A stretch of DNA of 44,650 bases from Seminavis robusta (taxonomy: Eukaryota; Bacillariophyta; Bacillariophyceae; Naviculales; Naviculaceae). The stretch's first letter is position 1, and each line of letters begins with the position of its first letter. The notes below the pieces were generated by a model. That model saw nothing but the letters and a program-made list of their open reading frames with translations. It was not told where the DNA came from and did not search any database. The stretch is from contig CAICTM010000872.1 in assembly GCA_903772945.1 (NCBI GenBank), forward strand, positions 1 through 44,650, written 5' to 3'. Made by a program: the position numbers and the translations under genes. Shown here piece by piece: positions 20,542-30,424 of this stretch.

Positions 20542-21801
20542 TTATCTACTAGCAATGCGTGGCTTGGGTGCCGCCGCGGCCAACGTTCGCAGCTTAGCAG
20601 CGGGCAGCACCCCCATGTCTCGGGGGACACATAGTTGTTCATTCAAATGGGACGTCAACTCTCGGGCGTTTCCCGATAGTTTGGATACTACATCATCGCC
20701 TCCTTCCAGCAATGCACCGAGTACTTCTCGAAGCGCTTGTTCAATTTCCTCGGGGCTCATATTGGTAAGCACTTGGGCGGCATTGGTAACGATGCTTTCT
20801 CGATTGCGAACATAGTGGGAAACGCATTCCAGCGTAGGAGACTCGGCCACATGCGGTCTCGTACTAGCGTATTCCTTCCATACGGCATCGGCATTGAAAT
20901 TTCGTCGATTGGTCGGAATGGCACTGCCTCGGGAGGGTAGCAATGCATCGATGGGGGGAGTGAGACCTTGCTGGACTCCGAATTGGAGCAGGCGTTCCCA
21001 GGTGGCCTTGTCGCCCATGACTCGACATGCGTAGGATGGAACCTGCTCTTCCATGGCTTCATACCATTCTTTGAGTGTTTCGTATTCACTACTGCGAGGT
21101 GTCAAGTCGTCTCCGTCATAAACCAGTGGTAATTGTGCGGCATAGCGTTCCAAAAAGGGTGCCCAGACAATATCTGCCGCCGTAATGTGAGCTCCGCAAA
21201 GAAAGGGTCCCTGATAATATTCCTCCATGACTTCATCGGTTTCTTCCAATGTGACCATGTGATCACTTTCTGGGACCCACGAAGGAGCATCGGTAGGATT
21301 TCGATGTCGAATCAAATAGGGAGCATAAACGTTGGGTTGAATGTAGCGTGGAAAGACTCCTTTGAAGCGAACAATGTTGCAGCGCACCGAGTCGACCGCC
21401 TTGGATAAGGGTGGATAATAATGGGGAGTATAACCGTTGCTGGAAGGATACTCTTGCTCCAATCGTTCCAGAATCTCCAAGGCGTCCGTCTGAACGTCAC
21501 CATTGGGCCACTGAAGACGTAACGGTGAACACCACTGGTCGTTGGATTCGTCGGAATCTACCAATACGGTGACGTAGTCAATATTCTTGACCTCCAAGCC
21601 CAACCACGCTTGTTCGGAGAGAGGGCAAATACCATTCTTGTCACGAAAGAGTACCGGTCGATTCTCCAGACTAAAGTCGTCTGGTAGAAAATCGAAAAAG
21701 ACGGGAGCTGGAGTGCTGGGCAACTTGGACTCTAGATTCTCCCAGGTGGGAACCACCAAGCTCGCCAACCAAATCCAACCAGCCGTAACAAAGGGTGCCA
21801 T
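20542..21801 (-). CDS. Glutathione S-transferase-like protein with C-terminal extension
   Basis: Single exon, 419 residues, much longer than a typical 220-residue GST. After a hydrophobic N-terminus (about 1-20, signal- or transit-like), residues about 50-120 give a thioredoxin-fold GST N-domain: NGICPLSEQAWLGLEVKNID has the candidate active-site Cys in 'CPxxE', as in omega- and lambda-like GSTs, followed by strand, QTDALEILERLEQEYP. The C-domain follows, with GPFLCGAHITAADIVWAPFL carrying the N-capping and hydrophobic-staple Asp typical of GST helix 6. From about 280 to the end is an extra region of helices unique to this protein. Likely a thiol transferase or reductase for glutathione conjugates. 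The substrate is unknown and the extension may be regulatory. Confidence 0.75.
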   Translation of the reverse strand: MAPFVTAGWIWLASLVVPTWENLESKLPSTPAPVFFDFLPDDFSLENRPVLFRDKNGICPLSEQAWLGLEVKNIDYVTVLVDSDESNDQWCSPLRLQWPNGDVQTDALEILERLEQEYPSSNGYTPHYYPPLSKAVDSVRCNIVRFKGVFPRYIQPNVYAPYLIRHRNPTDAPSWVPESDHMVTLEETDEVMEEYYQGPFLCGAHITAADIVWAPFLERYAAQLPLVYDGDDLTPRSSEYETLKEWYEAMEEQVPSYACRVMGDKATWERLLQFGVQQGLTPPIDALLPSRGSAIPTNRRNFNADAVWKEYASTRPHVAESPTLECVSHYVRNRESIVTNAAQVLTNMSPEEIEQALREVLGALLEGGDDVVSKLSGNARELTSHLNEQLCVPRDMGVLPAAKLRTLAAAAPKPRIASR

Positions 21802-23373
21802 AGTTCAATCAAGAAGATGTACTCGTCTTACGAATAGATATGAGTGCAGGTAGGTTATATTTCGATTGCTTTCTCGAATGGGTTGGAGCCGTGCAATGCG
21901 CTCTGTTACTTGTTCTGGGTTGTTGCTGCTGAGACCAATGCGACGGCTGACGTATGCGCGGATATTCGCGTACAAGCCAGATAAGCTGCTAAATCGAATA
22001 AAAGATATGAATTCGAAATCAATCCGAGTTACAAAAATCTCTGGAGTGTTTGGTTCCTGGATTTGAGGAGCTGGCCGAATAAATAGGACTATTCTACCCA
22101 TGCCTTCAGGGGGGCAGGCTGAAGACCGGAATCGGTTCGGTGAGAACGGGGGGGGGGGGGACACGAGGGCCAAGCAAAGTGCTTCGAGTTTTTGGGCTAC
22201 TTGTACAGTACTAGACGCAAGTGAGTGGCCTTCATAAGGGCCATTGAGAGTGCCGTCTTGGCATACAACCTCATTTGGGAATATGAATATTGAGTTTTGT
22301 TGGCGTTGACTTTGGTAGGTGGTCGAAAAGAATTTTAGATTTTGGCTTTGGGGGCTTGGATGCAGTACCAGGTACCTGATCTGACCGTTACCGAGAATCA
22401 TTGCGCGACCTGCCTGCCTTCGCTCCAATCGAACCGAAACGAAGGCCTTCAAAGTGATGGGCCACAAGCCAGCTACTAGGGAACGTGATGACTTCAAGCG
22501 TTGTTGGAAGGCTTGCAAGTACGTAGTCAGCAACAAGGCATCCAGCCATTGGTTATTGTGTTCCGGTTGTGGAAGGATAAAAGCAACAAGAAGGACAAAA
22601 GCCAATAGCCAATGCCAGCCACCAGACCAACGGGGGGGACCAACAGGAATCTCCTGCCTTGCAAACTACCAGTCTAAAATCGCGTTGTGGCATTTCATAC
22701 ACGCCCAGCGAAGTACGTAAGGCGGGAATCACGTGCATAATATGAGCTGTTGTTAGCTAGCAATGACGGGTGAACCTGTATATAGCTACCAGGTACCGGT
22801 ACCGGTACCGGCGACAGCGGTGAATTGCTCCTCGTTCCTCCTTGCTACCGTCCGTCAAGAGCCAGTGGAAACATGTATATATGTACGTAAGACTTGAAGG
22901 CACCATGCCAACGCAACAAGGATCTTGACAAGTTGAAAGAGGCGTAATATGCTTTCGATAAGCCTGTCGCAACCATTGGTCCCGGCGAAAAAGTTCTCTG
23001 CGCGCTGCAGGAGTGCTGGTGTAACGTTTTCGTTGCGGGATCTGTTCCGATTGTCCTACTAAATACGGCATTGTAGAATGCACATCATCGATAAAGTTTA
23101 ATCGGAATCTACATTACTCAGTGGTAAACAATGCGCTTCACTTTGACGGAGTGGGTGAGCAGGCTCAATTTTTGCTGACCATGACGGTCCATGACCACAC
23201 AGCAACTTGTTCACATGACACTGTCGTTGACTATCGCTCATGGACTCATGCCACCAATCGTAAGAGCTGTCTGGGTCATATCCTTGTGGATCACACATCA
23301 GCCTCTGTTGTATTTGAATCTACTTTTGGATGTGGTCGGTGATTGTCCCTTTCAGCTCGTTGGGTGTGGCGAC
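21802..23373. other. Gene-poor region upstream of the GST-like gene
   Basis: A 266-codon minus-strand frame at 21805-22605 has no family character and is probably chance. A run of 13 G lies at 22148-22160. A (GGTACC)n-like stretch GGTACCGGTACCGGTACCGG sits at about 22793. No gene is supported. Confidence 0.45.
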
Positions 23374-24261
23374 ATGAGCATGAGCACTGCGTCAAAGGTG
23401 AAACGTGAAACGCAAGCGCAGGTAAGCTCATAGCCGAATGGCTTGTGTCGATTGATTGATTCGATTCGGTCGCAGGGTTTGGCGGAAGGTTTTCTGCGAG
23501 TGACTCCGACACCAACAAGGAATGCTCTTGCTCATGCCGGTGCTGTAACGAGGAGCAAGCAACGCATGGATTGGCCAACACAACGGGCTGTGGCCAGCAC
23601 TCCGCTGCTGCGCTGTATGAAGACATGTTTTTGTGTCCCATTTTTTCCTTTTTATATTTTTTCTTAAGCTATATTGAATGTTTGCATTGGGACGGTCACC
23701 GCTCGTCCACTTCGTCGTCGTTTCCCATTTCTTTTTGCGCGCTTTGGCAGCATGCAATCTTCTGGTCCTCCACACCAGAAGGAAATCCCGCGATTTTCGT
23801 TCCCAACCACAAAGGTATTTGATTCCCCCCACAAAACACTATCATTTGTTCTCATAGAGTGTTCATTTCTGAGTTCCCTGGTTTTTTGTTTGAAACGCAT
23901 CCCAGCAACCTGCAGTGTTCTTTCCTGATCTGTGCCCTTGGTTGCTGGTCCGCTTCCGTGTTCCCTCACCCCAGTTGCTGTCTTTTTCTTCTGTTTGTCA
24001 TCCCTTCCCGTCATCGTTCCCACAGACAAACAGGCCCTCGAGCAACTTGGCTTCGACATCTTGTCGCCTAAACCTTCGAAATCCCTGAACCATTATTACG
24101 TATCCACACACATCGACCCCGCCCTCGGGGTCCTTCTTCTTGCTGTATCTTTTAAAAATGCAACGTCTTGTCATGGAGACAAGATCGCCGCTGGAATGGT
24201 CTTCCATCCAACCGACCGACCGACCGGCAGGAATGGTGACCTAAAATTGCTTCTTACATGA
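23374..24261 (+). CDS. Unresolved possible multi-exon gene
   Basis: Several splice-like sites line up. A short first exon would start at an ATG at 23374 (MSMSTASKVKRETQAQ) and end at CAG|GTAAGC; the next would begin after ...GGTCGCAG near 23476 (GLAEGFLRVTPTPTRNA). A T-rich stretch ending TTTGGCAG at 23750 precedes HAIFWSSTPEGNPAIFVPNH, which joins in phase (donor AAAG|GTATTT at 23815, acceptor CCCACAG at 24025) to DKQALEQLGFDILSPKP and SLNHYYVSTHIDPALGVLLL. The middle donor is weak and other frames are open, so the model is tentative. The end would overlap the 3' end of the convergent gene at 24254. No family is recognised. Confidence 0.25.
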
Positions 24262-25760
24262 AACCCGCAGGGCGCGGCCTCAAGCGAAGCTTCCTGCGAG
24301 CACATGCCTTCTTGGGCCCGTCCTTCGAGACCTTCGAGACCTTCTTGAGACGACGTTGTGTTGTTCCTTTGGAAGAAGAGCAAGACTCATCACTCCCTGA
24401 TGATGATGACATGCTTCCTTCGTCTTCACTACTGCTGCTGCTGCTGCTGCTACTAGCAGGCAAGGCAGAAAACACGTCGTACAAGTTGAAGAGAACCGAG
24501 ACCTCCTTGAGCGACTCCTGAAGCTCCAACGCTTTGAGGAGTCCGCGGTAGTACTTAACATCCTGGGCAACTACCTGTGTCGAGGCTGCCACTTCGTCAT
24601 CATCATCGATCATGGCAGGAAGGGCTGGAGCCGGTGCCAAAAAGTCAGGTAGGACAGCCAAGGAACCATGGTCCGTCACTGCGATTGGCTGCGGCATGAA
24701 AGGCTGCGAGCGAGGCGCGACAACCGCGTACATGCGACGGCCAAACGTAATCAACAAGTGCTTGCGGATGGTCAAAAGGACAAAGGCTTCTTCTTGCAGC
24801 GAGAAGACATCCCGGATGGAGCGGGCATGCAACTGATGGCCCCACAACTTCTTGTCATCACTGTCGCCAGCGCGGAGTGCAGTTCCCGAGGCCCTCTCGG
24901 GACAAGTGTACAGTGTCTTGAGGACGTCCTGCACGCCCTCGTAGAAGAGAGGGCGACTTGGAGACTCTTGCTCGGAAGCAGAGAACAGCTCGCGAGCTGC
25001 CTTGATATTCTTCTTGGAGGTGGAAGCTTTCCCGGAAGTAAGGAAGTTGTCTATACTCCAGCAATGGGACGGGCAAAACAAAGTGGAGGTGTGGGGGCAG
25101 TGTGGAAAGCGAAGGGGGAGCAATGTGGAATGAAAAGCGAAAATCAGAAACGAAAGAGGGAATGAAAAGGGTGTCGAATCACTGGGACTGAGGAGTCATT
25201 GAGGCGAGTGACGAGTCGAGTCGAGTCGATCGCACATGGGCGCCTCGTGCCCTGGCCTGTGGAACTTGGAGGAAACTCACCGACAGCTTGCTGAATCCTG
25301 CTGACGTAATGCTCCCGCCAGACGCAGTGAGCCTTATGCACCATGATGCCCAGCCCATGGTGCTCCCAAAGAGTGCGCTGCTGTCCAAAACTCATCCCAA
25401 TGATGAAGCCTGCACACGGAGCGGTTGCCGATTCCCGAGTCAACGACGGAAGAATGACTCCATGCAACAAGCTGTTTGCAAAACTGGAATTGTAGGTTGG
25501 ATGCCTCCCAGCTTCCCTCTGTGTGAAGAGATTACAACAGAAACCGACAAAAAAGACAGGACCAAAAAAAATGTGTGAGCTTTGCTTCATTGAACTGAGC
25601 GGAAAAGAAGCAGCAACAAACCAAAGCAACTTACAAGGGATGTGGAGAATGGATTTCTCTGAAAAAATTCCTTTGCTTCCACACTGGGGAGGATCTTCGT
25701 CTCAACGGTGCTGAGAATGGTCTGGATGATGACCATTGCTTCTGAGCTTTCAAATTGCAT
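24254..25760 (-). CDS. Three-exon protein of unknown function with Ser-rich and basic tail
   Basis: Exons on the minus strand: 25760-25635 (42 codons from ATG), 25518-25281 and 25050-24254, joined by introns of 116 and 230 bp with GT-AG borders (GTAAGT and GTGAGT donors). All phases agree, giving 386 residues. Exon 1 encodes a helical start (VIIQTILSTVETKILPSVEA). Exon 2 has a compact, conserved-looking part (NSLLHGVILPSLTRESATAP, FGQQRTLWEHHGLGIMVHKA, VWREHYVSRIQQAV). Exon 3 continues with DNFLTSGKAS, a folded-looking stretch (KLWGHQLHARSIRDVFSLQE, LTIRKHLLITFGRRMYAVV), an acidic stretch (IDDDDEVAAS), polyserine with SSSEDEGSMSSSS, and a basic Arg/Lys end that may be a nuclear signal. I do not recognise the family. 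Reading exon 3 alone would give a false N-terminus of about 25 residues. Confidence 0.65.
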
Positions 25761-28700
25761 GGCGAATGATCAAATGTTGATCAGTAGAGCGAGCTGTGGG
25801 TATTATTATTAACAAGATTACCCAACCAACGTTGATAATGAAACGGCCAATTCAGTATGAAACGGCAAGTGTCAATGGGAAAACAAGTGTTGTTCTTCCT
25901 GTCTCTTAGCGCAATGATAGCTTCTAGACTAGCAAATGAATAGCGAGAGCTATTAGTACCGCTAGTAATTCTTGGTTGACGACGTGGACCCTCCCCGAAA
26001 AAAAAAATATGAACTCAGTTTACATGAAGTTGGAAGGAGAAAACCACCCTTCTCGAGTTTTGTGGTCAAGCGCGGTGCTAGCGTGCTGGCGCGGCTGCTT
26101 CTGGTACTTACTGCACGTACGTAGCTAGTGACTGGTCACCCCGTTCAAGTTCCACATGAATGGTACAGTGGGACCATGGCGCGTGCCGTCAAGACTACTC
26201 CTGGCATGAAAGATCGTTCAACATTCTGCGACGGTGGTCATTATCCTCCAGAATAGCTGGATGTGGACGTGAAAAAAAATAGCCAATCCACGCAGCATCC
26301 ACGATGCCAAAGCTACTCGAAAAGCTGCTCTGCAACTATTAAATAACAGGATTCTAGAGCTGAGTAGAAAGTTGTACAAACGCGGAAGAATAGCATGCCG
26401 TGAACCGCTGAGTAAAGCCTTACCGTTTGTATAGTAAGTGTGACAGTGTGACAGCAACTTCCTTGTTTCTGAGTATAGATTTGTTAATAGTCTAGTGGCA
26501 GCTCTTTAATTCGCTGCCTCCCCTGAGCCCCTCTAGTCTGAGGAATGGGAACTCCAAAAAATCTGTCTGGGATATGGGGGTAACCTCGTCAGCTTCAAGA
26601 GTACCGTAATTAAAAATTAAAAGTCCCACGAGTTAGCTAATAGTACCGGTACAGTGACTATGCCCTTTCCTGTGATTTTACGGGAGTCCGGGAATTCAGT
26701 TGAAATAGTGGCAGCTCTCCTGTGCAGAATCGAGTCGTCTAATAATTTTATATTAATTTTTTTAATGCGACTCAGGCATTTAGACATTTATGTCCAGAAT
26801 CTCAGTACAGTAAAACCTAAAAATAAATCAATGCTTCTTTTCGCATCATCTTATCGAAGAAAAGGAAAAGTGGAAGGCTTGGAACAGTGACTTCGCTTGG
26901 GCCATAAAAGACAGCTGGCGTACTTGATTCGATTCGTTTGGCACGTGCATCACATTGAAGAAAGAGCAATAACCAAGAAAATCGATGAAGAAGGAGCTGA
27001 AGAAAGTAAGTGAGAAGGTGGGTGTTATTCGGACATTTATAGACTGCCCTTCAAAAAGTCGCTGGAACTTGGGACCCACTTGAAGAAGTCGTGATTTACC
27101 CTTAAATTTTAGATATACCATAAGACTTTTACGAATTGCATTCTACTAAAGTTACTATTATAGCGAGCAGACTATGTTGCTTCGCAACCAAGCAAGAGGC
27201 AATTTGATACCGGTGCCTTTTTACCGCACATTTCCTATTGCCGGTACCGTACTAGTTAAGAGCGATCTGCTGAATGATTCGAAATTGGCGGTGAAATGCC
27301 AGGATGGCCGGAACCATGGAGGTCCAAGGTGCATGTTATAATCTCTCCGTTCAAGGATAGTGGATACTCGAGTACAAAAGAGGAATATGGATACCAACAA
27401 ACAAACTTAAACCCAAGGTTACTCAGAAGTACAAAATTCTCTTTAGTGCTACGGTAGAGTAGCGCACCACCTCTTTCTGTTTACATAATAATATTAGATG
27501 AGACACTGGTATTCAGTACTAATCTTTTTTTTGTCTTTTTTACTGTGCTCCGTTTTAATCCACGTACCTCAAACCAATAACCAATCTGTCTTGCGCGCTC
27601 GAACCTCGACGAGTCCTTGAAGTAAAGTATTAAGGGTACGACTGTATCAGTAGTGTGTATTATAACATGTGTTCCAGTGGTCTCTCTCTTTAATATTACT
27701 GGAGTACAGAATTAAAGTGCATTTTGCACGGGCGTTTTGGGACAACACCAATTTACTGTATAAAACACAGTACAAATGATTAAAGGGCTGTTGTCCCAGT
27801 CACTTTTTAGGAGAATGACTTAGAAAGTGTCCGTGCACAATTAAACCCTAAACTCAATATAAGTAGCAGAAGGGGATCAAGCCTTAACATATAAACTAAA
27901 CTAGAGTTTGTCTGTTTAACATGAGCAACACAGTGGTATTCCTATGAGTGAAATTGCTTGAAATTCGCGACTTGTTGTTAGGTAAGTTAGTCATTTGGGA
28001 CAATCTATACAGTACAAAGTGGGTTAAAAATGTTTTTCAAGAAATTTACACTGGATAAAGCATGGTCCCATCCAAAACCCACTTTAATCTCGTACTGAGA
28101 ATCAACAGTGGTGAACAAGAGCAGCTGATTCATAAGCAAGTTTGTATGTGACTATGACATTGTGACTACATCGACTTTCTGCGAAAGTGTAACAGCAGCT
28201 TTTGGTTGAACTCAGTGCGGCAACTCAGGAGTACTGTAGGCTTCGCGAGGTTCTTTTATTTTCATAAGGTCAGAAGCAGCTTCTATATTCTGGACAAAAC
28301 AATCGACGTCGTCATCATCGTCAGTGCTTCTCAAAGAACAAAAGCAATTCTCTAACATTTTGTCGGAGGAGTACGAACAGATGCTGCACAGGGGAGTGGT
28401 TCAAATCAACTTACTATTTCCCACATCACCCTAAACCACTTTTGTGCATAGTTTACCAGCTTCAACCGACTTCAACCACATTTATTTGACCACCTGTTTA
28501 AAAGCCTGTTTTAAAATTTGTTTACCACCTACCTTTTAACATTTTTGTGTACTCTTTACCACCTCATATCAAGTCCCTCCATCGCCTGCGGGAAAACTCG
28601 GTAGAGGACAATTTCAGTTGGTTTGAGCCACATTTTCTTCTTCCGTTGGTGTCGACTGAAACGAGTGACGCGCTGCTTCACATTCATTCCACGTCACTGA

Positions 28701-28907
28701 TTGGAAGCAATGTGCAATCTTTTGTTTCTGGAGAGAAGTGTGCGACCCCAAAGATTCATTGCCGCCATGGAGTCGCAGTATCACTGTCTCACTGTCTCAC
28801 TGCAGCATCCAGTCTTCTATCAGGAGGCAGTCTCAACTTACTTGATACAGGTAGCTCGCTACCGGTAGCAGCTGCAGTCGTACGGTAGGAGATCAAGCTT
28901 AGTGGCA
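25761..28907. other. AT-rich gene-poor region
   Basis: Over 3 kb without a supported gene, lower in GC than its surroundings. It includes a MITE candidate at 27717-27839 and an inverted pair AAAGTGGGTT (about 28016) / AACCCACTTT (about 28076). Open frames at 26654-26890, 26846-27121 and 28547-28888 lack family features. The region looks like decayed repeat DNA. Confidence 0.5.
27717..27839. mobile_element. MITE-like element candidate
   Basis: A 123-bp segment sits between two ATTAAA hexamers (27711-27716 and 27840-27845), which could be a target-site duplication. Its ends are imperfect inverted repeats: TTTTGCACGGGC near the left and GTCCGTGCACAA at the right, then GGGACAACACC inside left and GGCTGTTGTCCC inside right. 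No coding capacity. One copy only is visible here. Confidence 0.35.
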
Positions 28908-30326
28908 ATGCCCAGGAGTAGACACTGGCAGCGAGAGAAGGAAAACGGTCTTGACTTGGAGATTGTCGATTATTTGAGCAAAACCAAGCGGAATCATACT
29001 AGTAGTCGCAATGACGTGGATGATGATGATGATGAAGAGTCGGAACATGTGGAATTTCAAGGCTTGTTGGTGGAGGGGCGAAAAAACGACGACGACGACG
29101 AGATAAGCAAGACGAAACCCAAAGATCATCGAAGAAACAGAACTAGAAAAAAAAGAAACGCCATTGTGGTATGGAATCGGCCATTGGGGGTTTGGGTTGC
29201 CAAAACGGTTGCCATTGTCTTTGTTGTGGGGTTTGTGGTGTGGCTCGTTCGGTTTGTACGGATCCTTCGTGCGGCCAAAAAGCGCCATCATCATCACGAA
29301 AAAGACGACAAAGGGTCTCATTTCAATGCTTCCATGGTGCACTACTACTCCAATGAAGCAGAGGACGCCTTGCTCAATCAGAGCGTGGCAGCCAGTGTCG
29401 CCTACACGTGTCCAACGAACATTGACCAGGCCACCAATGACAAGGATGGAGTGTTTGATTTTTACAATATAGATACCGAAAAACACACGCGCGTCCAAGA
29501 CAGGGCCATCGCAGAACTCTTGGACATGAAGTATGGTGCCTGGGGGATCACCCCCCATCAACGCAAAGCTGTGAATGCACAATGGGTTCATTGGTATGCC
29601 GATGCATTATTGCTGCACGCAACCGCAGAGGGCAGCACAACCATTTACGAAAGTGCCTGTGGTGTAGGATTGACACTCTATGTCATTTTGGAATTGCTGG
29701 CAGAACAGTACAACATTACTGGCTTGGAAGTCTATGGCAATGAGTACATTGCAGACAATGTCATTACGGCCAATCGGTTCTATCTGCAGCAACAGCAACG
29801 GCAAGACCAACAAGACAACACTACATCATCATTGCCTCACCCAAAGTTGGGACGCATTTGTCTCGGTGATTCCACGAACCTAGACTTTGTACCCTCCAAT
29901 GCGTTTGATCTCGTATTCACAGGGTACATCGATCCCATTACCGATCCACTCAATCTCCAATGGAGTCATGGACAACACAAGCGGTACTGCAAGGATCCCA
30001 CCAAACAGGAATTGATACGACAAGAACAAGCACTCATCGAAAATTGGTTTGCCATGTGGGTTACCGAAATGCTGCGCATTGCCAAACCTGGTGCCACGAT
30101 TATTGTGGAATCCATCTCACCACCACAATGTCAAGTCGGTGATTGGGGTGGAGTGGCCAGGGAATGGTGGACATCCGATGCACTGGCATATTATTACTAT
30201 GGGGAGCATGTGGAACCAGGGTCTGTCGAAACAATTGACTTTGATCCACTCTCACAGTACAAGGGGCTACACGATCGATACAATGTCAAAATGGTCAAGA
30301 AGAAGGAGAATCTTATTAATAGATGA
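28908..30326 (+). CDS. Membrane-anchored SAM-dependent methyltransferase-like protein
   Basis: Single exon. I start at the ATG at 28908; the frame extends two codons further to a GTG. 472 residues. The cytosolic N-terminus is charged, with an Asp/Glu run (DVDDDDDEESEH) and basic clusters. One TM segment follows (VAKTVAIVFVVGFVVWLVRF, about 97-118), making a likely type II membrane protein, perhaps of the Golgi or ER. The lumenal part resembles a class I Rossmann methyltransferase: motif I is IYESACGVGLTLYVILELL, the acidic end of strand 2 is EVYGNEYIADN, a motif IV-like strand is FDLVFTGYIDPI, and AKPGATIIVES matches the post-motif helix and strand. Candidate N-glycosylation sites occur. The substrate is unknown. 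The gene converges on the next with a 98-bp gap. Confidence 0.7.
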   Translation: MPRSRHWQREKENGLDLEIVDYLSKTKRNHTSSRNDVDDDDDEESEHVEFQGLLVEGRKNDDDDEISKTKPKDHRRNRTRKKRNAIVVWNRPLGVWVAKTVAIVFVVGFVVWLVRFVRILRAAKKRHHHHEKDDKGSHFNASMVHYYSNEAEDALLNQSVAASVAYTCPTNIDQATNDKDGVFDFYNIDTEKHTRVQDRAIAELLDMKYGAWGITPHQRKAVNAQWVHWYADALLLHATAEGSTTIYESACGVGLTLYVILELLAEQYNITGLEVYGNEYIADNVITANRFYLQQQQRQDQQDNTTSSLPHPKLGRICLGDSTNLDFVPSNAFDLVFTGYIDPITDPLNLQWSHGQHKRYCKDPTKQELIRQEQALIENWFAMWVTEMLRIAKPGATIIVESISPPQCQVGDWGGVAREWWTSDALAYYYYGEHVEPGSVETIDFDPLSQYKGLHDRYNVKMVKKKENLINR

Positions 30327-30424
30327 CACCGCAAGGGAACTGTTGTTTGTTTGGAACGGAAAAGTACTGTACATGTTCCTGCCAACACTAGAATCGGGCC
30401 CTTTCCGTTTATTGCTAGCTAGAG

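Noticed and set aside
21805..22605. 266-codon open frame on the minus strand upstream of the GST-like gene
   Set aside because: No family motifs, unnatural composition, contains the translated poly-G run, and sits where the 5' region of the GST-like gene is expected.
23664..24059. 131-codon minus-strand frame
   Set aside because: Basic, featureless translation, opposite a set of better splice-supported signals on the plus strand.
28547..28888. 113-codon frame upstream of the methyltransferase-like gene
   Set aside because: No motifs, ends in the recurring TACCGGTAGC word, and lies in the probable promoter of the next gene.
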